64,000 nt of DNA from Cryptomeria japonica (lineage: Eukaryota > Streptophyta > Pinopsida > Cupressales > Cupressaceae), in the NCBI RefSeq assembly GCF_030272615.1, contig NC_081406.1:470446400-470510399 (forward strand). The letters run 5' to 3'. The notes beneath the pieces were generated by a model. The model did not search any database. It was not told where the DNA came from and saw only the letters and a program-made list of their open reading frames with translations. This document shows, in pieces, positions 48,570 to 60,357 of the stretch. How positions within the stretch are numbered: the stretch's first letter is position 1; each line of letters begins with the position of its first letter. Made by a program: the position numbers and the translations under genes.

Positions 48570-51216
48570 AAAGTTTACAATCAATTAAAACGCTCAAATT
48601 TATCAAATCTCCATTATATTCATACCAGCAAGTGTTACAAGAGGAAACCCTACGCTACAATTTCTCTAACAATCTATAAATGGAACCATAGAGACATTTA
48701 GTTTCATACACCAATAACAATATTAACACCTCCTTGTGATTTACAAAAGATACTACTCTAATGGCAACTAGATTTGCAAGAGTGGAAACCCTAGAAGATC
48801 ATCAACACTTGTAGTTGTGTGAAGAGAAAAAATGGAAAACCGCTACTTTGGAAAGCAAACAAATATTCGTAAAGCTTTGTTTGATCGCCCGATTGCTTGT
48901 GGGAATTCAACCAAAAACTACATATGACTTGCCAAGTAAGTACAATCCAATGGAATCTGCAAGATGGATGGTTTAGATCAAGTGTGAGGACCATCAACAT
49001 TTAGAGCTCAACAACTACATTAATGGTGACATGGTGGCCCTCACTCTGCATCATTGAATTTGCATTTGAATCCACACCCTTAATATTAACAATGGTTTCT
49101 AAGCAAAATAATCCTAGCTGGGGTAGTTACAAAGTAAAATCTAGTCATTAATGCAATGCTAGAAGGATTTGGGTAGTGCTAGAAGTAATCTGGAAGAAAT
49201 AGGAAAGTTTCAGGTAGAGCAAGATGTGAGAAAGGGAGAGGTGGAGTTTTGCACCAAAACAGGAGGTCGAAACTGGATGGGGGTAATGGAGATCCTAAAC
49301 TCCAATGAAACTCGGCAAAAAGGAGTGAAAAGTGCAATGGAAGAATCATGAAGAAGTTGCAAGATTCCAATGCAAAACTAGATATAGGAATTGGATGCAG
49401 TGGAGGAGGTTCAAATGTCAGGTCAACCTTTGCAAGAATGGAAAAAGGCCTAGAAGACCTTTGTGTGATTCAATGTGGATGTGGACATAGGATCTAGATG
49501 GAGTGGAAGTCCAAACATCCAAGGGAAATCTGCAAGAAGGGTTGGGAGAGAAATTGGGGAAAAGGAGAGAGGAATCGAAGGTTATGAATGTCCAAAGGTG
49601 GGCAAGAGTTCTACAACAGCAATAGGAAAAGGTGCAGGAAAAGTTTGCGGAAGTGGGTGGGGGAAGTGGATGCAAAGAAAAAGAAGAAATCCAGATCTGC
49701 TTGGAAAGTCAACAAAGGTGAAGGAAAGGAAGATTTTGCAGAAACTTTGTGGAAATGGACAAAAGAAGTAGATATGAGGGAAAGGGAGGAAATCTGAATT
49801 CTCTTGACAAGTCTACAAAAGAGCAAAGATGGGAGATGAACAATAGTTTCCAAGAAATGAAGGGAAGTTTAGATGTCCGATGGAATCCACAAAAGAAGGA
49901 AATGAAGGAATAGGGAACAAGGGAACCTGATAATCCTTGTAGGGATTTTAAGTGGAACTGGGTGTTGTAACCAAATACTGGACAAGCAAAATCCATAGAA
50001 ACTCCACAAACTAATTTGGCCATTTATGGAAATTGATATAATTTCTTTCTTTTTTATGTGATTAAAAATGTAACTTCTCTAGAGTTCATGGCCTCTAAAT
50101 CATTTGCACAAGGGGCAATAGACCTCCTTCAAGCAAAGAAGCCCAAAGATGCAAATAAACTTTCCATCATATATGAATAGGGCTTGCTTTCCAAAACAAA
50201 AACAAGGTCATTGCCACTATTGGTCCTAGCATTTTAGACTGAACGGTTTCCCATTCAGCTCTTTGCTAGGTAACTTTGCCACACTTTTCTGGAATTTCAA
50301 GATTGTAGGAAAGCTACCACAAACATTGTTGGGCATAATTCTAAAACATTTGTTTCATGGCATATTGAACTGATCTATATTCTGTTTTATAAAATGCTTT
50401 TCTATGAGCAAAAAGGATCACTGCTCACCAGCTCAGTAGCACTGCTTGGATGAGCAAATGAAAATTGGCATTAGTTGTGATAAGTCTGGTTATAGATACC
50501 CAGATTTGGTTAAAGCTTTAAATTATAAACACAAATTTTTCATGAACCCACTAAAGAGGAGTCATTGCTGCAGAACTTACCATCCTCGAGAGAAGAATTG
50601 TGCAATTCTGTATGCCACCTTGCAGTCAATGCGATAGGGATCGGTTTTAGGCTTCTTTTATTTAAACCATTAATATGGATCAGGTTTGAAACCTCAAACC
50701 TCAATTATGAATTATGTGTACTACTTCCAGTGTAGATGAATTAGCAAGCTTGAACTTCTTAAAAGCTTAGCTATGAGGTCTAGACACAAGGGTACAAAAT
50801 CTAGCACACTACATACAATAAATGGCAAGATTCCACCTGGTCAATTTCCAGAAAGGGGTCTCATATGCCAAATTGTTGTCTGACTTGGCCATGACCAAAA
50901 AACAACCTTTAACCTTTTAAAAGTTTTTCTTTGTAAATGATGTAAACTATGTAAGAATGATGCAAGAAGATTTGCAATAAACATTTGATATTTCTTGATC
51001 TCATCCATCATCTATTTGTCTATTGGCACATTGATAATGCTTTAATCAAAAATACCATGCAGAATTAATTACCGATCATCAAAAGATTTTCTGTGCATAC
51101 TCTGAAAGGAATTAGCACAATGCAAGTTTTCAATCACCCTTCGAAAGAGTTACAATAATGCATCTACAATGAACATATTATCCAGGGCAATTCCATCAAA
51201 GGATAGAATGACATAC
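48570..51216. other. Intron sequence between element C and the IQD exon
   Basis: No gene is recognised. 49160-49930 is strikingly purine-rich on the plus strand, with loose repeats around GGAAATCTGCAAGAAGG and GGAAAGG. The open frames on either strand there reflect composition. An open frame at 50446-50637 (63 codons) has no family signature. Confidence 0.4.
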
Positions 51217-51465
51217 CAGAAAGCCACGAAAGGCAGTCTGGATGTGAATAGCAGCACATTCCTCTTTACCCGTCCTTCCAGGGGAGCATGTAGAATTGAT
51301 TGAAGTGTCTTCAACTGGAAAATTGACAAAATTTGCATTTGCCTCAGAATCAATATTGGATGCAAGATCAATGGCATGCTGAGTTTCTAGACTTTCCAAA
51401 TCTACAGTCTCTCCAGTATGTTTCCTCTGCTCCCACTCTTTCAGTCTGACACCATGAACCTTTTG
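51217..51465 (-). CDS. IQD: IQD protein, exon ending at codon 16 of the IQ67 domain
   Basis: The 83-codon exon ends EECAAIHIQTAFRGFL, the first 16 residues of IQ67 with the IQ motif (IQTAFRG), directly before donor GTATGT. The next coding exon is 41.7 kb away at 9533 and begins [10 protein letters not shown], exactly completing the domain. Upstream residues (QKVHGVRLKEWEQRKHTGE, then an acidic region) are a variable IQD linker. The acceptor is probably CTGCATCAG at 51466-51474, in phase 0. No upstream exon was found before 64000, so the preceding intron may exceed 12.5 kb. A different acceptor would alter only the first few residues. Confidence 0.88.
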
Positions 51466-52719
51466 CTGATGCAGTAAAGAAGTTGAGTCAATGACTCCAA
51501 AACCCAGGAAGCAAAGGGAATGTACCACTAAAAGGAGTATTTTTAATTAAAATTGATCTTTTGTATCAAAATGAAAATCATTAACAAGAGAATTATCAAA
51601 TGAGATGCAAGACTAAAAATTCTATATCTTTGACAATAACATGCAATCATATACCCCCTTCTATTATCTTACAAAGATGTTCTTTAGAAACTGTGGACCG
51701 ATTAGAATTTGGTGGTAACCCAAATGTAGCAGTCAGCAAGAAAATAGAGAGGGACATCACTAGATAGCAGAAAATTTTGAGAAACACACTGTGTATACAT
51801 TCCAAATGTGCTTTTATCACTGATAAATATCAACATTTAAAAAAACTGTCATGAGCCCAATCTGACACCCTAACAGATCCAGAATAAAAATGGTCTTACA
51901 AAGTAAGACTTCACCATTTATAGACATTGTAATGATCCAAAAACAGCCAGAACATTGAAAGAAGAAAAATAGATTGATTAATGCGATGTGTAGAATATGG
52001 CGACTGCAGAGACTTAATAACCAATTCACATAAGACAAATTCTCATAAACAAACGATGGTGACTTAACAGTTAGTTAGGCATTTTATAAGCAGCAGTTGG
52101 TTAGAGAAGGAAAATAATTAAAAGTGCAATTCTGAACATGAACAACCTTTTAATTAAAAGGTGCAATTTCTAGAAATGAGGATGGCTCCTTAAGTGAAGC
52201 GCTTCTCATAATAAAACAAATTTGTTCACAATAATAATTAAGGAAGTATAGAGAGGTGCAATCCAAGGGTATGTTAGATTGCTTCATATAATATGCTATT
52301 CCTTGTTAATAAAATATCTACTAAAATGGAATAATATTAGCACCATTTTGGCATTTTTATGTAGCATTAAAATGGTTTAGATAAGTTTGTATTAAACACC
52401 ATACTTATGGTTTTGAAAGTACAGGCATTGTGTTATAAATGAAGGTCATTCATACATAATAGATTTATGTGTGTCTTGATTTTAATACGAAAGCAAATAC
52501 TTTTGCAATAAGTATTTAGAATATTAATTGTGGTTAAGAATTAAGACAATCTTCATTCTATAGTGTGCATATGAGTGTGTTGACTATATAATAGCCAACA
52601 CACTCATGTTAATCACAAACTAAGGCAAACCATATTGTAATTTATATGGTTGCTTTTATAAAGAGCTATATCTCTTCGAATAAACATGAAGGTAGATATA
52701 AGATCATAATGAGAAGAGC
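51466..52719. other. Upstream IQD intron without recognised features
   Basis: AT-rich, no gene or complete transposon seen. It belongs to the intron upstream of the 51217-51465 exon if that acceptor is right. Confidence 0.45.
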
Positions 52720-53284
52720 AGATGTGCAATGTCCCCATTTGGGATTCACCTTGATTTAGTCCTGAAACAGCAATTCTAACTCAAAGTGAGAATAGTTATA
52801 CATTAATAAATATAATCTTATCAAACTATATATATTGTATTATAACTTTTAACTCAAAATCTTAAGAATATCAATAGTATGAAAGATAGAACTTATCTTG
52901 CTTTATTGTAATAACCATAATAACCTCTTTCCAAGGTCTAACGTTCCTTATATGTCTTTATACAAAGTATATAATGATATCACTTATAGTGCAATGTCTG
53001 TCCCTGTTTTGAAGGCCTATGATTGCAATAATGATTAACGACGTTATCTCTGGTATCGTCAATCCGCATCTGCCATGTTGTCGTTGTCTTCATTATCCCT
53101 AGATGGTTTCGATTTGATGTTATGATATAATAGTTATTGTTCTCATTTTATGACACCCTTGGTCCATCAGTGAGACCGATCAAAGATATGTTCCATGGAC
53201 CAACGCAGCCCCAGTTGATCAAGGAGAGAAAAATCATGAAGTGTGAAGTGTTGCCTTCTCCGGAGGAAGTTCCTCCCTTGGCCT

Positions 53285-54110
53285 TTTCTTCTTCCCCGGA
53301 ACTCCGGAACCCTGAGGCTCCCAAGTTCTTTTCTCTTTGCCCTCTCTTTTCCCTTCTTCGGAACTCCGAAACCCCAGGTTCCGAAGTTCTTTGCCCTGGT
53401 CTCTTTCCTTCTTCCTTTTCCGAAACTCCGGAACCTTGAGGTTCCAAAGTTCTTTGCCTTAGCCGCTTTCTTTCCTGCTCCGGAACCTCCAGGTTCCGAA
53501 GTTCTTCACCCTTCCCCTTCCCTTCTTCGGAACTCCAGAACCCCGAGGTTCCAAAGTTCCCTTCTCTAGCTTAACCCTCCCTCCGGAACCCCGAGGTTCC
53601 GAAGTTCCTTCTTTTCTTCTCCCCTTTCGCGGAACTCCGAAACCCCAAGGTTCCGAAGTTCCTTTGAGCAGTTCCCCAGAACTCTGAAACCCCGAGGCTC
53701 CGAAGTTCCCTTCCCTTGCCTTTCTCGGAACTCCAGAACCACGAGGTTTCGAAGTTCCCTCCTAGCCCTTCTTCCTTCTTTTCTTCGGGACTCCAGAACC
53801 CCGAGGTTCCGAAGTCCTCTTCCTCGCTTCCCTTTCTTCTCTCCGAAACTCCGGAACCCCGAGGTTCCGAAGTTCCTTCTCCTCTTGCCTTCTCTCTCTA
53901 GTTCCTCCAAAACTCCGGAACCCCGAGGTTCCGAAGTTCCTTTTCTTCTCTTTCTCTCTCTATCCCGAAACTCCGGAAACCCGAGGTTCGGAAGTTCTTT
54001 CCTTAACCTTTTGAAGTTCTCCGGAACCCCGAGGTTCCGAAGTTCCTTGCTCCTTCCCTTGTCTTCCTCACTTCGGGAGTCCGAGCTTCCAAAGTCTTCG
54101 GACTTCCTTC
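53285..54110 (+). repeat. Hairpin array in F1
   Basis: About 14 units contain GGAACCCCGAGGTTCC or variants, usually within GAACTCCGGAACC and GGTTCCGAAGTTC arms, giving a near-perfect stem of about 13 bp around a CCGA loop. Spacing is about 45-70 bases with T/C-rich spacers. Apparent long frames on the minus strand (53566-54123) are repeat artefacts. Confidence 0.88.
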
Positions 54111-54431
54111 CGACCGGCGACACTTCCGGATGGTGTGATCAGCACTCAAGGCTTTTAATGCTCCAACAGTTTTGGTGACTTGTGCACTTTCTTTTGTGGA
54201 GCCACAAGGGTACATTAAATGTTTTTGGCAAGATTTCCATCAAGGAGATACGGGGCCATGCTTGGTGACTTATGTCATGTCTGACTTTGGAAGGTTAGTC
54301 AGTCCACCTTCTCAAAATTGCCCCTTGTGGGTATGGCTAGGTCGCTTGCATGTACAAGTCAAGTGCATGCACTTCCCTGCACTTCCAAACTGACATGCAG
54401 GGGTCATGATCACCCTTGTAACCATTTTTTC

Positions 54432-54441
54432 TATATAAGGT
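54432..54441 (+). promoter_or_regulatory. TATA box in F1
   Basis: CTATATAAGG lies downstream of the array and about 0.65 kb from the element end, as expected for an LTR promoter. Confidence 0.6.
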
Positions 54442-56749
54442 TGTTAAGCCTCATTGTAAAGGGTTCTCTCCCTGCTAGCTTGAGCTATTCCATGCTCTCC
54501 CACTTCTCTTGTATTTATCTTGCATTTATGCAACTGCAAGTTTGGCCATTGGCCTTATAATTAATTGAAAATCACCATTCTTGCCTCCTTTCAACCTATG
54601 TATGTTGTGTATGCATTCTTACCTTCATCATAGGTGTGTGTCTTGTGGCTTTTCTCTCCATGTATGTTGTGTTAACTTGTGTTTTCTAAGTGTGACTTGT
54701 TGGAATCCTTCTCACCTCTTGACACTTAGCAAATTCTAACCTCCATACGTGCGTTTTGGTCACTCATGCAATTGAAGTTGTGCATCTCTTGGGTTTTTCA
54801 GTTGGTTCTTTGTGTCATCTCGGTGGGGAGAGGAACAATCTCTTCTCGGTGTATCACCTCCTTCTATTTCCAGCATCCTCTCTTCCCTTTACCTCTGCAA
54901 ATTGTTAGGATAGGCTTAGGAGTTAGTTTTGAAGTGTTGAGTTGGTTCAACACCTGCACCTATTCGAGGAAGGAAGTCGGCCTTCTCCGGAGATTCAACC
55001 CCCTTGCGCAAGGTCCCACACTTCGGGATTGTTTCCATGTTTCACAAGGTTGCTGAGTTGATAGCTCAGCAAGGGTGCAAGCTTTTGTGATAACAGTTAC
55101 TAGAAATCAACTTCGATATCGATCCTGCTTCACTCTTCTGCCAATTATTCACAGTCAAACATTAATACTTCACACCGATATTAATAGCCATTAACCACAA
55201 GCGCACAGGTTAATGAAATAATTGTTGCCACTAACGCTAGGAATCCATATTATATTCTTTATGACTGTTCCTCCCTATCTTTTCTTCCCGACCATAGAAT
55301 CCCCTTTATATCTATTTCTTTGGCTTGAAAGGGTATGTCTCTTCAAAAGCCACGCCTGTTGATTAAAATACCACCTTTAATCACATAGAGAACCAGCCAA
55401 GTGAATTTAATTTAATAATCAATTCTTTGTAAATCTTAATGACTACTTTAGCATATTAATCAACTAACTGTATTTCATCGTTTGTCATCAAGTCTCATTT
55501 ATCATCGAATATCATGTGATTTCGATTATGGCTGGGTAATGCATTTTAGTATTGAACGGTTGCTTCTAGTTCACTCCTGATATTTTTATGACCTGTCAAA
55601 TTCAATATCTCCTATTAACCATGTCCGATATGCCTGTTATATTCACCCTTTACTTGCTGCACAGCCTTGAAGTCGGAGGCATATGTTTCATAATCATTAT
55701 ATCATGAGTTTATATTTTGATTGCTACGGTATCCATAGTTGGTCATAGTACATCTTCCATCTTTGCTACGCAGCTTCCCTTGTCTCTTTTATACATGTAT
55801 GCAAAGGCAGACAAATCTGACATGGTCTGCCACTATGTGTTTATTTAATAATTATTTAATAGTAATTAATATTGACTTTAAATTAATATTTTATTTGAAA
55901 ATTTATTATTATAGAGATAAATGGTTATTCATTATTCAATAACTTATTTCTGATAGAAATAAATGGATGATTAATCAGTACTAAATAAGTGTATTGATAT
56001 TTAATTTAATTTAATTTTTATGTTTATTCTTTTGTATTTTCCTTTTATCATCATTATTTATTATTATATTTCAAAGTGGGGACATCACAAGATGATAAAA
56101 AAGAAACTCAGATAAATATACCTTCAATTTATAATATCATATTATCAACTATGGTCAGGCATCGGAGAAGGAGCAGATCATTATTAGTTACTCGCAGATC
56201 ATACTCTGCAGATCGTATTAACTTACAGGAAGATAATATAAAATTACTGGCAATCATTGCTATTACAACAGATTGGTATGATGTATCTTATTTATGAATT
56301 AAAAACTTACAGTCATATTATATTTGAATTCAATTAGGAATGTGGGGCTAATTGTGGAAGTGGTTTCCTAGCGCCCTAACAAGTAATTCCCCATCCTCTA
56401 TTAGGATTAATGATTAGGAAAGTGTTGTGACCATATCACACATCGCCCCATCACAAATGGGGAACCCCTTTCTTTTGCTTTCAGTTTTAGGGTTTTTAGG
56501 TTAGATTGCTAATAGTGATCCTTTAGGATGAATAAGTTTGAGTTGATCTGCATACTCAGCATTGTGGAAGCGAATGATTCACAATAATCATCATCTTTTG
56601 CTTGCTAAATGGAAATGAAATGCTAAATTTGGCTAAGGAAAACTTGTTTTGAAAAGTCAATATTTCAAGGAAGGATAGGCTAGAGTTCAAATTACCATGA
56701 GAGGCTCAGAACAAAGGGATCAAGATAGTAAAGTTATCATTTTGGCATC

Positions 56750-57340
56750 ACTTCGAGTGGAGCCCAAAACGTGCGAACTAAGGCTTCCAGTCGAGCTCCA
56801 AATCAGCAAACTAAGCCTCGACTCTTCCAATAGCCATCAAAATCAACAAACTAAGCCTTGTGTATCTCATTGCTTGGAAGGAGACCACGATCTTGCTAAA
56901 TATATTATCAAGAAGATGTTGCAAACTTAATCAATAGCAAGTCAAGAGGAGGAACGTGTAGCAAGCTGATCAATCTTTCAATTTCCACTTCCAGTTAGGC
57001 TTCAAGAGCATGAACTAACATTTCCAGTTGCCCCTCAAAAGAGCGAACTAAGGATTGATCATTTCCAATGAGGTCTTCAAAGTGCGAACTAAGGATTGAT
57101 CATTTCCAATGAAACCTCCAATCAGCGAACTAAGGATTTCGACTTCCAATCAAGTCCCAAATCAGCAAACTAAGAATTCCGACTTCCAATCAAGTCCCAA
57201 ATCAGTGAACTAAGGATTTGTTACTTCCAGTCATGCCCTCAAAACGCGAACTAAGGTTTCCTATCAAGCTTCAAAAGTGCAACCTAAGCATTGAGACTTC
57301 CAATCACCCCCCAAATGTGCGAACTAAGGATAGACATTTC
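56750..57340 (+). repeat. About 45-bp direct-repeat array in element B
   Basis: At least ten variant units contain GCGAACTAAGGATT, then CTTCCAATCAAG, then CCAAATCA. It occupies the same place as the arrays in A, C, D and E but is unrelated in sequence. Confidence 0.8.
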
Positions 57341-57550
57341 TGCCACTCAAGTAGAAGAGTGATTTTGCATCTAAGGCAAGGGAGAGACATTTAACATTTG
57401 TGCCACCTTGAAATGGCCCCACAATGAAGAGAAACGTTTTTTTTTTAAATTCAAAATTGATGAAACAAGTCAGCTTTGAGCTTTAATTTGTAAATCATTA
57501 AATGAAATACAAGTCGTCCTAGTGCAACCAATGGACACGCCCTTTCATCT

Positions 57551-57560
57551 CTATATAGGC
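57551..57560 (+). promoter_or_regulatory. TATA box upstream of element B ORF1
   Basis: CTATATAGGC lies 0.76 kb before the MATPKA start at 58316, equivalent to the site in element C. Confidence 0.55.
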
Positions 57561-58315
57561 TGGATTGATCATTTCAATTGATCAATCCACGATTTTGTGC
57601 TTTATGATCAGCAATCTTACCCTTGCTAGGCGATTCTCCTTCAGCTAGTGACAGTGATTTTGATCAAAGGGAGGCAATGTCATTCAAGGTATAGCGAACT
57701 TGTCACAATCAACAGCGAACTATCTTCCCAGATCAGCAAATTCGCCATTGATAGTAGCAACAGTCTATCTATTAAAGCGTCGACAAATTGAACTTCAGTG
57801 AATACATCATTGGAGATAGGAAATTCAATAGGGAGAACAGTGATTCTACATCAGTAATTAGACAAACTCCAGCATTTGATACCAAGAGCACCTTGATATA
57901 AAGGGCAATTTTGCAAAAGGAGCAATCAATTTTAAGTTACCAGTACATTTGGAATTAATTTGCAGGTCTGAAACAAGTTTGTTTGATCGTTTTCCTTAAA
58001 AATCAGACCCTAATTTTGCACTGGTACAGCAACATGTTCACTATTTTCATATGATTCTAATCGTAGGATGCTTTGATTCATTACATTTTGATCATTTAAC
58101 ATGCTTTGAGAGATGTATTTAATTTTATTAGATGACAATTTTCAGATTTTAGACAAGTTTAGGGTTTTGCAAAAGCCTAGGGTTTTAGTAATTCGTCAAG
58201 GTTTCAACGATCTTATATACTCCTAAGGAGGAATTACTAACCTAGATGCATTTTAGATGTTCTAAGAATTGAAATCATATCACCACCCTAACTTAGACAT
58301 TCCCACAAGTAGAGC

Positions 58316-60330
58316 ATGGCGACTCCAAAGGCCAGAGCAGGTGCACGGCAAGATCTCATCAAGGAAGACTCGAAGAGAGAGGCATTGGAGTCCAAGATAA
58401 CATCATTTTGGGGTAATGTAGGAGGACCAACCTCGAGCAAATTGACATGAAGAAGTTCCAAGGTCCCTTGTATACCACCAAGCCTTCCAAATTTTCAGAG
58501 ATGATGATTGAGAGCAAGATAGTGAAAGCAACAGGCTTTCCTCCAGTTATACAATGCAATGAGTTGATCGTTGAACGTGCCAAGCACTATGACACGAGCA
58601 AAAGAACAATAGTAGCACCTAATGGCAAAGAACTTGCCTATCTATCTGAGACAGCTATTAGTGAAGCTTTCCATATACCTGAATTCAATGACATGATCTA
58701 CAAAAGCAAGGAAGCAGCACAAGCATTCTATGATGATGATCCCCACAAATGCCTAGGCATAATCAACAAGTATTGGTTATTGAAGAGTCGGCCTAGCATA
58801 TCCAAGTTACCCACCAAGCTTCATAGGATTGATTTCAAGGAGGAATTCAGCGATTTTATCACTTTGCTCAACCGAAACATGGGAAGCCCTCAAGCATCCC
58901 AGTTCGAGAATTGGGTGTTCTACTCCATGGTGATCACATCAACTAGAAAGGAGAGGATTAACTGGGCAAGACTTATAAGCAATAACATCGATATACAACT
59001 CAAGAGACTTGCACAAACCAGAGACTTGCACAAACCAGAACATTCTACACAAGTTAATACATAAAATATTCACTTGCCAGAGCTCATGAATACGCAAAAT
59101 TAATTTATAGAGGTCCGGTTAGTATGTGAGCTGGAGAATTGAGAGCATGCAAATCATACACACGGCTGCATTACCCTAGCAGGGCACATTATAGGAGGTT
59201 GGGTGATGCCTTCACGATGCACATAACAAGAACATTGCAAGGTGGTATTCATCAGAGGTTATCTCCACAAGCAAAAGAATTGATAAAGAAGTTTGGTGCT
59301 TGATTTATCCAATTTCCCAGTTCACAAACATAAGAATTCAAGGATGCTCTTGTTCGCCCTACATGCTATCGAGATAACCTACCAACAAGATAGTATTGCT
59401 TGAGTCGGTGAGGTAGTTGATGACATACAACAAAGTACAAAAGAATAGACACAAGTCAAGAATCCCATTTCCTATTTCAGTTGGACAGTCGTTGGAAGTG
59501 TGTCCATCCTTGCAGGTGGTAGAGAAGGTAGAAGAAGAATTGAAATCTCTCCTTATTCCATACTTTTCTAGAGACAGCATTGATCCCTACAACAGCATCA
59601 AAAGATCTAGCAGAAGAAGGCACAAACATAAGCTACAATTGGAAGATCATTTCATGAATGCTCAAGATGATTTAGACATAAGGAGAAAAATGTTCTCAAG
59701 GCTATCAATCGACATCGTTAGGACGTGCAAGGTCTTCGACATTCCAGATTAGGCACAAGATAGTGGAAGACACCTCCAGCCAATATATGAACAAGAGAAA
59801 GACAAGGAGGTAAGGGTCAATTGGACCGATGTGGAGATCACCAACTTGAAAGATTTAATGAAGCCAGTCTTTGCATATAAAAACGATGGGTAGATATCCA
59901 AATCCAGAAATTGAAGAATTAAGATACCCAGTTGACATTCGAATTGATGGGAGAAAGTCTTTTGCTGATGATACGGAAAGTGAAAGCATGAGTGGACGTG
60001 CCACCCAATCAGCTGATCGAAGAGAAAAGAAAGTCACAAGGAAGAGCCTCCAAACAAGAAGCACAAATCAAGTTCTGGCCGTGCCGTCCTTCCACTACTA
60101 CCTCTTTCAAGCACGAAATAGAGATGAATCAAGCAGCTGACCAGGAAAAGAAGCCACCTGAAGAGAGCATTGATCATGGAGTAAAAGAGTACATGGAATC
60201 TACAGTTCAAAACAGCAATTGCGAAAAGACAAACAAGGGTAAGCAGCAATTGAGTCAAGACAAACAGTTCCATCTGAGCAGATCAATGACAAAACAAGCA
60301 AAGATGTGCATGTAGTCATTGAGAACGAAA
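58316..60330 (+). pseudogene. Element B ORF1, frameshifted
   Basis: It starts MATPKARAGARQDLIKEDSK. A frameshift before 58447 leads into a well-preserved block to 59064 (KATGFPPVIQCNELIVERAK, LAYLSETAISEAFHIPE, NKYWLLKSRPSISKLP, INWARLISNNIDIQLKRL). Further pieces lie at 59417-59752 and 59871-60315 (basic tail, then MESTVQNSN). It is collinear with element C ORF1. At the position of C's TAG, B has sense codons (Asn-Cys), so the stop is not conserved. Confidence 0.82.
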
Positions 60331-60357
60331 ATGAAAAAGTAACATCTCCACCCTGAG

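Larger units (their letters stand above)
9534..51216 (-). other. Giant IQD intron (41,683 bp) packed with nested mobile elements
   Basis: The donor is CTG|GTATGT at 51211-51219 and the acceptor TTTAACAG| at 9534, both minus strand. The intron sits at the family's conserved phase-0 position between codons 16 and 17 of IQ67. It contains a Copia element, elements A, C and D, a TRIM, a decayed Copia pol, a solo LTR and insertion F2. Giant transposon-filled introns are established for conifers and other gymnosperms. That splicing spans it in vivo is inference from the perfectly complementary exon ends. Confidence 0.85.
53137..55094 (+). mobile_element. Insertion F1: LTR-like element with hairpin array, nested in G2
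   Basis: It starts TTGTTCTCATTTTA and ends TTTTGTGATAAC, with AGTTA at 53132-53136 and 55095-55099. It contains an array (53285-54110), then a TATA box CTATATAAGG (54432-54441), then sequence rich in T and C with GTTCTCTCCCTGC. F2 matches it in reverse orientation. The array upstream of a TATA box fits a U3 region, so a solo LTR is the likeliest reading. Confidence 0.83.
52725..56089 (+). mobile_element. Solo LTR G2 interrupted by F1
   Basis: It starts TGCAATGTCCCC and ends GTGGGGACATCACA, flanked by AGATG on both sides (52720-52724 and 56090-56094). Removing F1 and its duplicated AGTTA leaves about 1.4 kb, comparable with solo LTR G1 (same ends, same orientation). Noncoding. Confidence 0.82.

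Noticed and set aside
49169-50023. Several overlapping open frames on both strands
   Set aside because: The region is strongly purine-rich on the plus strand, which removes stop codons by composition; no protein signature is seen.
53148-54178. Similar Arg/Glu/Pro-rich open frames on both strands
   Set aside because: They are generated by the F1 hairpin array.
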